From contig NZ_CP101458.1 of NCBI RefSeq assembly GCF_024362525.1, forward strand, positions 868,001 through 932,000: a stretch of 64,000 nucleotides of DNA, read 5' to 3'. Positions 17,339-25,464 of the stretch are shown piece by piece. The position numbers and the translations under genes are program-made. The notes beneath the pieces are model-generated. The model had not been told where the DNA came from and did not search any database. It saw nothing but the letters and a program-made list of their open reading frames with translations. Each line of letters begins with the position of its first letter. Positions within the stretch are counted from its first letter, which is position 1. Source of the DNA: Natrononativus amylolyticus (GTDB lineage Archaea; Halobacteriota; Halobacteria; Halobacteriales; Natrialbaceae).

Positions 17339-18253
17339 CGAGAGCGGCTCGAGTCCCGAGAGGCACTGGGCCAGCAGCTCCTCGAGGGCGACGGCGATGC
17401 GTTCGCGCTCGAGGAACGCGAGTGTCGACCCGCCGGACAGGCCGTCAATGCGGCGCTGCAGGTCGACGCGCTCGGCGACCGTGCGACGGTCGTCGGCCAC
17501 CTCGAGCACCCGATCTTTGAGCGACTCCCGTTCGAGACGCGGTCGATGGGAGAGCCCGCGCGGGTCCGCGTGCTGACGTTCGACGGCGGTGGGGTGCTGT
17601 TCCCCGAGCGGGCGGGCACCCAGACGGGGTGGGGTCTCGAGGAGCTTCGGGCTGCCGTCGACTGGGAGCGGCTCGCGAGCGCGGACGCGCTGTGCTGCGT
17701 CAACGCGGCCTCCTTTCCCCGCCTGTCCGGCGTGTTCGAGGCGCTCGGCTCGACGGAGCCGGCTCGCGGGCGGCCGCCGCTGGTGGCCGACCTCGGCACG
17801 ATCGGGGCGATAGGCGAAGACGAACTCGCGGCCGTCCTCGAGGGGCTGGGGAGCGCCGACGCCGCCTTCGAGGTCGTCTTCAGTGGAAACCGCGCTGAGT
17901 GTACCGCCGCCATCGCCGCGACGGGCGGTCCCGCCGAACCGGACGTCGATCGCGCGGCGCTCGAGCGCCTGCGATCCTCGCTCGGGATCAGCGCCGCCGT
18001 GCTCCACGGCGCCGAGGAGGCCGCCCCGGCCACGCGAGACGGGACGACGACGGTGGCGATGCTCGAGGCGGGAGAAACCACGCGCACCACCGGCGCCGGC
18101 GACCGGTTCTCCGGCGGACTCGCCTGTGGGCGCGCTCGGGGCTGGTCGTGGGACACGGCGCTCGCGCTCGGCAACGCCTGTGCGGCCCGGTTCGTCGCCA
18201 CGGCCAGAACCGGCGATCCGGAGACGCTACGGGCGTTCGTCGAGCGGCGCTAG
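17339..18253 (+). pseudogene. 5'-truncated PfkB-family carbohydrate kinase
   Basis: From 17339 the frame reads RERLESREALGQQLLEGDG and continues through AGQAVNAALQ, VVGHLEHPIFERLPFETRS and MGEPARV to the kinase anion-hole motif TTGAGDRFSGG and a normal C terminus. This is a PfkB/ribokinase-like protein missing about the first 35-40 residues, including the usual N-terminal substrate strand. No ATG, GTG or TTG occurs in frame between the upstream stop at 17165 and the internal ATG at 17546. A product from 17546 (235 residues) would lack half the sugar-binding domain. The sequence is otherwise undamaged, so the loss looks recent. The stop overlaps the convergent DHH gene by 4 bases. Confidence 0.75.
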
Positions 18254-19464
18254 CGCTCGCCGGCCAGTGCCGAAAAGACGCGGTCTTCGAACTCCGAGAC
18301 GCTGATCCCGTCCGAGGGACCGATTCCGTTCATGTGTTCGACCGAAAGCTGGCCGCCGCCCATCCGGGCGTGGCCGCCGGCGTTCGCCATCGGAATGTCG
18401 CTGACGGCGTGTCGAAGCGTCTCGCCCATGTGAACCCGGTCGTCCCGAGAGCGCCCCGAGAGGTGGAGCGTTCCGTCGTACTTGCCGTAGACGACGACGG
18501 CGGTGACGCCCTCGAGTTGCATCAACTCGTCGGCCGCCTGGGGAATCGCGTCGACGTTGTTGATATCGCCGACGTCGCAGACCGCGAAGGGACCTTCGAC
18601 CCGCTTTTCGGTGATCGCCCGCGCCTTCGTCCGGAGGACGTCGTCGCTCACCTGCGGGTTGGCGATCCGGTCGAGCAGGTCCTCGTCGATGCCCGGGAAC
18701 AGGTAGCGACAGGCGTCGAACTCGGCCGTCGAGCAGCCCTTCGTGAGGTGGTTCGTATCGGAGAGGATGCCGTAGATGAGCCCCGTCGCGAGTTCGGGAG
18801 AGATCGCGAGCGACGTACTGTCATCGGCCGGGTCGACGGTGGCGCCGATCTCCTCGAGGTACTCGGCGACGATCGTCGACGCCGCGCCGTAGTCGGTTCT
18901 GACGTCGGTAAACGCCGTTCCGCTTCCGTTTCCGGGGTGGTGGTCGACGACGACCAGCGGCTCGATCATCTGCGCGCCGGTGAACCCCCGTGCGGTGTTG
19001 TGGTCGACGAGGACGACCGCGTCCGAGGCCAGATCGGACGCCGACTCGACGTGCTCGAACTCGAGGCCGAGCACCGTTCGGAACGCGCGGTTTTCCTGGT
19101 GGCGGATCTCGCCGGGGTACTGGAGGGTCGCGTCGGTTCCCGCGGCGCGGGCGATCTCGGCGACCCCCATCGCACACGCCATCGCGTCCGGGTCGGGGTT
19201 CGGGTGCATCAACACCGTGACCGCCTCCTGTTTCGCGAGCAGGTTTCGCAGCCTGGCGCCCGGCGGTCGGCGAAGCCAGCGTACGAGCCACCACCCCCCG
19301 ACGACGACGGCCGCCAGGCTCACCACGGTCAGCGAGAGAACGAGCGGATCCGTCCCCCGAACGGCGTCGAGCCCTCCCTCGACCGCAGCCACCTCGTCGA
19401 GGCGACCACCGGTCAGTCGCACGCCCCGGACTCCCATACCCCCACACTCAAATCCAATACCCAT
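18250..19464 (-). CDS. Membrane-anchored DHH-family phosphoesterase
   Basis: A 404-residue protein with an N-terminal membrane helix (about 40-62) followed by a DHH/DHHA1 phosphoesterase of the NrnA/RecJ-like superfamily. Metal ligands are seen in HPNPDPDA (88-94), VLVDHN, VVDHHPGN (the DHH motif) and LSDTNH. The DHHA1 part ends with GGHARMGGGQ. Such enzymes hydrolyse nanoRNA, pAp or cyclic dinucleotides, and which one cannot be told here. The start at 19464 is the first of two close ATGs; 19437 would remove nine residues. Confidence 0.88.
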   Translation of the reverse strand: MGIGFECGGMGVRGVRLTGGRLDEVAAVEGGLDAVRGTDPLVLSLTVVSLAAVVVGGWWLVRWLRRPPGARLRNLLAKQEAVTVLMHPNPDPDAMACAMGVAEIARAAGTDATLQYPGEIRHQENRAFRTVLGLEFEHVESASDLASDAVVLVDHNTARGFTGAQMIEPLVVVDHHPGNGSGTAFTDVRTDYGAASTIVAEYLEEIGATVDPADDSTSLAISPELATGLIYGILSDTNHLTKGCSTAEFDACRYLFPGIDEDLLDRIANPQVSDDVLRTKARAITEKRVEGPFAVCDVGDINNVDAIPQAADELMQLEGVTAVVVYGKYDGTLHLSGRSRDDRVHMGETLRHAVSDIPMANAGGHARMGGGQLSVEHMNGIGPSDGISVSEFEDRVFSALAGER

Positions 19465-19532
19465 GAAGGTTCCCCCCAGAGAAGACTTCGACGGGGGGAA
19501 CTGGCCTCGAGGCGGCAGCCATCCGCCCCGGT

Positions 19533-20432
19533 TCAGCGGGTCCGCTCCTCGCAGAACGCGTCGATCGCCGCGCGGTACCCCTCGCGGTAGGTGGGGTAGG
19601 CGAACTCGTAGCCCAATTCGCGGAGCTTCGCGTTCGAACAGCGCTTGCTCGTCAGAATCCGGCGCCGCGCCGGTTCCGAGAGATCGGCCGCCGCGAGGCG
19701 GTCGGCTTTCGTCCGCTTCGGTGGCTCGTCGACACCACACTCGGCGGCGAGCCAGTCGGCGAACGCCCACTTCGAGGCCGGTTCGTCGTCGACGACCTGA
19801 ACGACCTCGCCGCGGGCGAGTCCCTCCTCGAGCAGGAACCGAACCGCGCCGGCGGCGTCGTCGCGGTGCACCATGTTCAGGTACCCCTCCGTGACGGGGC
19901 CCTCGAGGTAGCGCTCGAGGCGGTACCGGTCGGGGCCGTACAGCCCGGCGTAGCGGGCGACTGTGCCGGGGAAGCCGTACTCGGGCGGGCGCTCCGTGGC
20001 GATCCGCTCGGCCTCGGCCAGGACCGCGGTCTTCTCCGTCGTGGGCTCGATCGGCGTCTCCTCGTCGACCCAGTCGCCGCCGTGGTCGCCGTGGACGCCC
20101 GTCGAGGAGGTGTAGAGCAGTCGGTCCGGCGGCGACTCCCGCGAGCCGAAGGCGTCGATCGCCGTCTCGAGACCGTCGACGTACACCTCGCGGGCCGCGT
20201 CGGCGCCGCGGCCGCCGCTGCTCGCGGCGAAGACGATCGCGTCGGCGTCCGGCACCGCCCGAAGCGCCGCCGCGTCGGTGACGTCGGCCCGGACGCCGTC
20301 GAACCCGCGCTCTTCGATCGCCGCGACACCGTCGGCCGACCGCCGGACGCCGACGGCCTCGTGGCCGGCGTCGGCGAGCTGGCGGCCGAGTTCGAGGCCG
20401 ACGTAGCCACAGCCGAGAATTACAACGCGCAT
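19533..20432 (-). CDS. NAD-dependent epimerase/dehydratase family (SDR) protein
   Basis: A 299-residue extended SDR-like protein. The Rossmann signature is GCGYVGLELG at 7-16 and a substrate-loop motif is YTSSTGVHGDHGG. The YxxxK pair of classical SDRs is not obvious, as in the YeeZ-like subgroup that this protein resembles (GLYGPDRYRLERYL, NMVHRDDAAGA). The start at 20432 puts the Rossmann strand at the N terminus, as normal. Substrate unknown. It lies upstream of the DHH gene in the same direction. Confidence 0.85.
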   Translation of the reverse strand: MRVVILGCGYVGLELGRQLADAGHEAVGVRRSADGVAAIEERGFDGVRADVTDAAALRAVPDADAIVFAASSGGRGADAAREVYVDGLETAIDAFGSRESPPDRLLYTSSTGVHGDHGGDWVDEETPIEPTTEKTAVLAEAERIATERPPEYGFPGTVARYAGLYGPDRYRLERYLEGPVTEGYLNMVHRDDAAGAVRFLLEEGLARGEVVQVVDDEPASKWAFADWLAAECGVDEPPKRTKADRLAAADLSEPARRRILTSKRCSNAKLRELGYEFAYPTYREGYRAAIDAFCEERTR

Positions 20433-20495
20433 ACCCGCTCTACGTGACCGAGCGCCCATAACAGTGTGTTTCAACCGCCGGTTGCGGTCTCTCCG

Positions 20496-20675
20496 TCACT
20501 CGCGGTGTTTGTACCAGTGGGTCGCCGCCAGCGCGAGGAAGAAGCCGACCGCGGCGATGATCGCGATGGGAAGCGTGAGTTCGCCGCGGACGACGTACTG
20601 AAACCCCAGCAGTACCCCGAACATCACGATCGTCTGTACCAGAAACGACCCCCAGGGGAGCTCCGAGACGTCCAT
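20496..20675 (-). CDS. Small two-helix membrane protein
   Basis: A 59-residue reading: MDVSELPWGSFLVQT, a hydrophobic helix (about 10-28), a short polar turn YVVRGELTLP, a second helix (about 34-52), and the basic end HWYKHRE. Codon use matches neighbouring genes, with third positions G/C. The reverse frame is not coding-like, and the reading is flanked by real genes in the same direction. It is therefore likely a real gene. Function unknown. Confidence 0.65.
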   Translation of the reverse strand: MDVSELPWGSFLVQTIVMFGVLLGFQYVVRGELTLPIAIIAAVGFFLALAATHWYKHRE

Positions 20676-20738
20676 ACCACTTCTGCCCGCAGCCGCCTGA
20701 AATAGCTACTGATCCCGAACCTGCGACCGGCTCCCGGC

Positions 20739-21164
20739 TCAGCGCGGCTCGTCGGCGATGGCGTACTGGAGGTGGACGTACTCGTCGAAGGTCATCGGTG
20801 CTCGCCGCTCGATCTTCTGCTGGATCTCCTTTGCGTCGAGGTCCGCCTCGACCGCGTTCGCGAGCGAGTCGACGTCGAGGATCGCCGTCGACATCCCGAG
20901 CAGGAGGTGTTCGCAGGCGATCTCGACGATCGTCTCCGGGTCGGGTTCGCCGTCTCCGAGCGCCTGAATCTCGGCGGCCTCCTCGAGGGCGAGGTCGGGG
21001 ACGTCGCCGTCTCCGAGCGCCTCAAGTCGGTCGGCGTCGATCCCGGTCGCCGCGGCCGCCTCCTCGAGGCCGCGAGATGCGACGAGTCGGGACAGTTCGT
21101 CGTCGTACTCTCGACGCAGCGCCGCCGGGGACTCGGGGGCGGCCATCCGCTGCTCGTAGAACAT
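20739..21164 (-). CDS. DUF5791-like haloarchaeal protein
   Basis: A 141-residue acidic helical protein. The opening FYEQRMAAPESPAALRREYD, the middle SLANAVEADLDAKEIQQKIE and the ending MTFDEYVHLQYAI match my recollection of DUF5791 proteins of haloarchaea. The helical region SRGLEEAAAATGIDADRLEAL resembles a helix-turn-helix of the lambda-repressor type, so DNA binding is possible but unproven. The start at 21164 begins at the conserved region. It is divergent from the blue copper protein gene. Confidence 0.72.
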   Translation of the reverse strand: MFYEQRMAAPESPAALRREYDDELSRLVASRGLEEAAAATGIDADRLEALGDGDVPDLALEEAAEIQALGDGEPDPETIVEIACEHLLLGMSTAILDVDSLANAVEADLDAKEIQQKIERRAPMTFDEYVHLQYAIADEPR

Positions 21165-21256
21165 ACTCGAGGGGACGGGAGAGGCGCTGAAAGGCGTTAC
21201 CATCGGCGGGGATCGGAACCGAAGATTTCAGTACCGGTCGTTCCTAAGCCACGGCC

Positions 21257-21874
21257 ATGAACCCACTCAAGGACGACGATCCGCTTTCGCGACGGGTGTT
21301 TCTCGTCGGTACGGCCGCCGGGGCCGCCGCGGTCGGCGTGAGCGCGACGGCGCTCGCCCAGGAGGACGACGAGGAGAACGGCGACGACGAAGACGAGAAC
21401 GGTGACGACGAGGACGAGGAAAACGGCGACGAGGAGGACGACGGTGACGGGGACGAAAACGGCGGCGGCGGCACCGAACACATCGAGATCGGCGACAACT
21501 ACTACGAGCCCGAGTCGGTGACCGTCGAGCCGGGAACGACGGTCGTCTGGGAGTGGGTCGGTGATATCGACCACAACATCAACCCCACCTCCCAGCCCGA
21601 CGACGCCGACTGGGAGGGTCACCCGGACCTCATTTCCGACGGCGAGTACGAGTTCACCTTCGACGTCGAGGGTGAGTACGCCTACACCTGCGACCCCCAC
21701 CCCGGCATGGACGGAACGGTCGTCGTCGACCCCGACGGCGGCGGCGCCGCGGAGGGACCGGCGGAGGTCGTTCCCGACGCCGCCTGGACGCTCGTGATCG
21801 CGACCGTCGCGGGCATGGTGTCGACGCTGTCGCTCGTCTACTTCTTCATGCGCTACGGCGGCGAGTCCCAGTAA
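21257..21874 (+). CDS. Halocyanin-like blue copper protein with C-terminal membrane anchor
   Basis: A 205-residue exported cupredoxin. It has a twin-arginine signal (SRRVFLVG, 11-18) with an Ala-rich h-region ending ALA. A linker of about 37 residues made almost only of Glu, Asp, Gly and Asn (35-72) follows, then a plastocyanin-like domain with copper ligands H106 (DHNINP), C145, H148 and M151 (TCDPHPGM), then a C-terminal membrane helix (about 177-198). It should sit on the outer face of the membrane and carry electrons in respiration, as halocyanins do. The tandem EENGDDEDENGDDED-type linker is an unusual low-complexity feature. Confidence 0.9.
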   Translation: MNPLKDDDPLSRRVFLVGTAAGAAAVGVSATALAQEDDEENGDDEDENGDDEDEENGDEEDDGDGDENGGGGTEHIEIGDNYYEPESVTVEPGTTVVWEWVGDIDHNINPTSQPDDADWEGHPDLISDGEYEFTFDVEGEYAYTCDPHPGMDGTVVVDPDGGGAAEGPAEVVPDAAWTLVIATVAGMVSTLSLVYFFMRYGGESQ

Positions 21875-21900
21875 GGGACCGCCGGCGGTTCGTCGACCCT

Positions 21901-23238
21901 TCAGAGAAGCTTCGAAACCGCGTCGAGCACCTCGGTATCGAGGAAGATCACGACGTGGTCGCCGCGATGGAGGACCGTCTCCCCGCGCGGCGTGATCAAC
22001 TCGCCGTCTCGAGTGATCGCCCCGATGACGACCCCGTCCGGGAGATCGGCCATCACGTCGCGGATCCGGTTTCCGTCCAGGACGCTATCGTCACCGACCT
22101 CGATCTCGAGGACCTCCGCGCGGTCGGACTCGAGGATCGCGACGTTCTCCGTCTTCTCCTCGCGGGTAAAGCGGGTGATCTCTTCTGCGGTGACGACCCG
22201 CGGGTTGACCGCGACGTCGACGCCGACGGTCTCGAAGAGTTCGACGTACTCGCCGTACTCGACGACGCCGACGGTGCGCTCGACGCCGATCCGCTTTGCA
22301 AGCAGCGAGACGAGCAGGTTCTTCTCGTCGCTGTCCAGCGTGGCGATAACGATGTCGGACTCGTCGACGTGCTCTCGAACCAGGAAGTCGATGTCCGTGG
22401 CGTCGCTCTCGAGAACGAGCGTGTTGGGCAGTCGCTCGGCCAGCTCTCGCGCCCGGTCGGGGTCGCGCTCGACGAGTCTCGGGGACAGTCCTTCAGCCTC
22501 GAACAGGCGGGCCGTCTGGAGGCCGATCTCGCTGCCGCCGACGATGACGATCTCGTCGGCGTCCTCGAGCGTCGGCGCGGGCGTGAGGTCGCTCGCGAAG
22601 CCGCGGACGCTGACCGACGAGCCAATGACGACGACGTTGTCGTGAGGGTCGATCACCGTCTCCCCTGTCGGGATCACGACGTCGCCGTTGCGGATGATCG
22701 CGGCGAACGTCAGCGACTCGAAGCGGTCGGCCTCCGACACCGTCTCGCCGGCGATCGGGCTGTCGGGGCGAACCTCGAACTCCGCCATGTGGACGAGCCC
22801 GTTCGCGAACGTCTCGACGTCGTGTGCGCCGGGGAGCCCGGCGATCCGGACGATCGTCTCGGCCGTGTGCAGGTCGGTACACACCATGAAATCCACACCG
22901 AACGCCTCCTCGGAGCGCTCCCAGGTTCGCAACAGGGTCGGCCGCTTCACCCGCGCGATCGTGAACGGGTCGTCGATCGTCTTCGCGGTACCGCAGACGA
23001 CGATGTTCGTCTCGTCGCCGTCCGTGCTCGCGATGACCAGATCCGTCTTCTCGATCCCCGCTTCTTCGAGCGTCTCGAGGTCGGTGCCGTCGCCCTCGAT
23101 CGCCAGCACGTCGAGGGAGTACGTGATCGACTCGACGCGCTCGGCGTCGCGGTCGACGACGACGACGTCGTGGTCGTCAGCGAGGCTCTCGGCGATGTTC
23201 GATCCGACCTCGCCCGCGCCGATAACGATCACGCGCAC
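21901..23238 (-). CDS. trkA: TrkA-type potassium uptake regulatory protein
   Basis: A 445-residue protein with two tandem RCK_N/RCK_C units. The first Rossmann motif is GAGEVGSN (7-14) and the second GGSEIGLQ (about 231-238), each followed by a conserved acidic end of strand 2 (VVVDRD, RLVERD). The two C-terminal TrkA_C modules (AGETVSEAD and DGNRIRDVM) are present. It gates a TrkH-type K+ channel in response to NAD(H) or nucleotides; K+ uptake is central to the salt-in strategy. No TrkH gene lies in the window. It converges on the blue copper protein gene. Confidence 0.95.
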   Translation of the reverse strand: MRVIVIGAGEVGSNIAESLADDHDVVVVDRDAERVESITYSLDVLAIEGDGTDLETLEEAGIEKTDLVIASTDGDETNIVVCGTAKTIDDPFTIARVKRPTLLRTWERSEEAFGVDFMVCTDLHTAETIVRIAGLPGAHDVETFANGLVHMAEFEVRPDSPIAGETVSEADRFESLTFAAIIRNGDVVIPTGETVIDPHDNVVVIGSSVSVRGFASDLTPAPTLEDADEIVIVGGSEIGLQTARLFEAEGLSPRLVERDPDRARELAERLPNTLVLESDATDIDFLVREHVDESDIVIATLDSDEKNLLVSLLAKRIGVERTVGVVEYGEYVELFETVGVDVAVNPRVVTAEEITRFTREEKTENVAILESDRAEVLEIEVGDDSVLDGNRIRDVMADLPDGVVIGAITRDGELITPRGETVLHRGDHVVIFLDTEVLDAVSKLL

Positions 23239-23320
23239 GACGGATTCACCCGCGCCATAGGCGACTCTTCTCGAGCGGATGGTAAGTGAGTTACCATCGG
23301 CTCAGCGCCGACAGCCGCCG

Positions 23321-23899
23321 TCACGGCGCCTCGTGAAGTGTGAGATCGACGGCGCGGGAGCGCCCCTCGACGTCTTCGACCAGCCGAGTGACCACCCGCT
23401 CGGCCTCCTCGAGCAGCTTCGGTTGGATCTTCCGGATTACCCACCCCATCGAGACGAACCGCGGCAGCGAGATCGCGCTCTCGTCGGCGGAGTGTGGGTC
23501 GTAGACGGCGTCGAAGTAGACGCGGCTGGCGGTCTCCTCGCCCTCGGGGGCCGACTCCGGCTCCGGCTCGACGCGCCACTCCCCGCGGGCGTCGAGATCC
23601 TTGATCAGCCGCCACTCGAGCGAGGTCGGCGCGGAGACGTCCGTGACCTCCGACCGGGCGGTGTAGGAGAGTTCCCACCAGGCGACCCGAAGGTCGTAAA
23701 CGGGGCCGCTCGTGCCGCCGTCGGTCTGCTCGCTCCCGGCACCGTCGGCTCCGGCAGCCGCGCCGCTGGCCCCCGAATCGACCCGTCGAACCGCCTTCAG
23801 GTGCTCGCTGTATCGCGGGTAGTCGGGAAACGACTCGAGGTACGGAAACACCGCCTCGGGCTCGCGGTAGACGACCGTACTGACGAGGATTCGGTCCAC
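23321..23899 (-). CDS. SRPBCC (START/polyketide cyclase-like) family protein
   Basis: A 192-residue protein with an SRPBCC fold pattern: VSTVVYREPEAVFPYLESFPDYPRYSEHLKAV at the N terminus (residues 5-36) is the typical first strand and helices, and a long final helix ends near RVVTRLVEDVE. An Ala/Gly/Ser-rich insert (about 43-65) separates strands. The start is a GTG at 23899, the first plausible start after the divergent intergenic region with the flavoprotein gene. Members bind hydrophobic ligands or act in quinone synthesis; no specific role can be given. Confidence 0.8.
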   Translation of the reverse strand: MDRILVSTVVYREPEAVFPYLESFPDYPRYSEHLKAVRRVDSGASGAAAGADGAGSEQTDGGTSGPVYDLRVAWWELSYTARSEVTDVSAPTSLEWRLIKDLDARGEWRVEPEPESAPEGEETASRVYFDAVYDPHSADESAISLPRFVSMGWVIRKIQPKLLEEAERVVTRLVEDVEGRSRAVDLTLHEAP

Positions 23900-24007
23900 A
23901 CCCCCGATAGGGACGGATCCACAGTAAGGATTACCGTTCCGACAGCCCCCGCGGTCGGGGGCTGCGAGTCGGCAGCCTTCTATACCCGTCCCCGTCAACG
24001 AACGCTC

Positions 24008-24742
24008 ATGCGAGACGTACTCATCGTCGGCGGCGGCGTCTCCGGCCTCGCCGCTGCGATCTTCACCGCCCGCGCGGACCTCGACACCCTCGTCGTCGAC
24101 GGGGGCGAGTCGATCCTCGCGCGCAACGCCAGCCTCGAGAACTACCCCGGCTTCCCCGACGGGATCGACGCCCGACTCTACCTCCGACTCGTCCGCGAAC
24201 AGGCGACGACTGCCGGTGCCGACTTCGAACTGGGGCGCGTAACCGCGGTGGAACCGAGAGACGAGGACGACCTCGAGGCCGGCTTCGTCGTCGAAACCGA
24301 AGGCGGCGAGCCGCTCGAGACCCGGCGGCTCATCGCTGCCTCCTGGTCGGACAGCGAGTACCTGGTCCCCCTCGACGTCGGCCGCGAGCAGCGCGGCAGC
24401 AAACACTTCGTCAGCGTCGACGAGGCCGGGCGAACGGCCGTCGACGGCATCTACGCCGCCGGTCGGCTGGCCGGCGAGCCCCACCAGTCGATCGTCGCCG
24501 CGGGCCACGGCGCGAAGGTCGCCCTCGCGGCGATCCACGACTCCGAGACCGCCTTCTACCACGACTGGGTCACCCCGGAGGGCTACTTCACCGGTCGCGA
24601 CCGGGAGGTGCCACCCGCAACGGAAGAGATCGGCGACGACGAACGCCTCGAGCGGGACCGGCGGGCGCGCGAAACGATGCTCGAGTGGCTCGCCGAACCG
24701 CTCGAGGAGGAGCCGACAATGCACCCGAGCGTCGAGCGGTAA
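24008..24742 (+). CDS. Thioredoxin-reductase-like FAD-dependent oxidoreductase
   Basis: A 244-residue flavoprotein with the N-terminal FAD motif GGGVSGLAAA (7-16), a second FAD segment ENYPGFPDGI and the C-terminal DGIYAAGRL. It is much shorter than thioredoxin reductase (about 310-340) because the inserted NAD(P)H domain and the redox CxxC pair are absent. It is therefore not a conventional thioredoxin reductase but a minimal relative found in haloarchaea. Function unknown; a single-electron or ferredoxin partner is possible. Confidence 0.8.
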   Translation: MRDVLIVGGGVSGLAAAIFTARADLDTLVVDGGESILARNASLENYPGFPDGIDARLYLRLVREQATTAGADFELGRVTAVEPRDEDDLEAGFVVETEGGEPLETRRLIAASWSDSEYLVPLDVGREQRGSKHFVSVDEAGRTAVDGIYAAGRLAGEPHQSIVAAGHGAKVALAAIHDSETAFYHDWVTPEGYFTGRDREVPPATEEIGDDERLERDRRARETMLEWLAEPLEEEPTMHPSVER

Positions 24743-24924
24743 CGGCCGCCGGCACGGACCGCCGATTCGTGACACGTCCCGCGTATCGACAGCCGCGCAT
24801 CCTCTCGACTGACACCCGTACGTATTCGCGAGAAGGCGACGCCGTACCCTGGCGCTCAATCGGAAGACGGTCCGTTCCCGTCTCTACGACGGCGGAGACG
24901 GCAGGCGCTTCGCGGCGGGCGTCG

Positions 24925-25251
24925 CTACCGGACCACGCCGTCGAACGAGTCGACGCGGTTGGCTGCTGGCCGGTACTCGAGGACTCCGCCGTCGCTCAGC
25001 GCGGGCAGGTGCTGGTGGTGGAGCGTGATCGCCACCCGGTGGACGTCCGCCGGCCGTTCGCTCTCGGTGCCGCTTTCGCGCTCCGCAACCGCCAGCGCCA
25101 GCGCTTCGAGGTCGATGGGGGGAGGGCGCTCGTCGAGAATCTCGAGCAGAATTCGACGGCGCTTCGAGGCGAGGAGTCGGTGAAACTCCGACTCGGCGAG
25201 TACAACTGTTCCAGATCGGTCGCGCGGAGGATTACTCGATGAGTTGGACAT
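24925..25251 (-). CDS. Winged-helix haloarchaeal regulator-like protein (DUF7344 type)
   Basis: A 108-residue protein with a compact winged-helix pattern. LLASKRRRILLEILDE (25-41) is helix 1, HRVAITLHHQHLPALSDGGVLEYRP is the recognition helix and wing. The same layout occurs in the 31196-31780 gene of this window. Such one-domain proteins are abundant in haloarchaea and usually taken as DNA binders. It is divergent from the large Bat-type regulator across a 213-base region, so it may control it or be controlled with it (inference). Confidence 0.7.
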   Translation of the reverse strand: MSNSSSNPPRDRSGTVVLAESEFHRLLASKRRRILLEILDERPPPIDLEALALAVAERESGTESERPADVHRVAITLHHQHLPALSDGGVLEYRPAANRVDSFDGVVR

Positions 25252-25464
25252 AGGTCTTAGCTCCTCCCGTGAGAGGATACGCCACGTATGGGCGATGCGC
25301 TGATAGTCACCGTCCCTAAATCGATTGGTACGAGCCCGCCACAACGAGGGGGAACGGCGAGTTCGACGAGGGGGCCGCGGGTTCGGCCCGGTCCGAGCGA
25401 GGTACGGTCCGCAACGAGCCTCCACTTCCGGAGGGTTAAAGAGCGGTGGGCTGCTGGGCACCCT

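Noticed and set aside
24009-24742. Classical thioredoxin reductase
   Set aside because: No CxxC and no NAD(P)H domain; described as a minimal relative.
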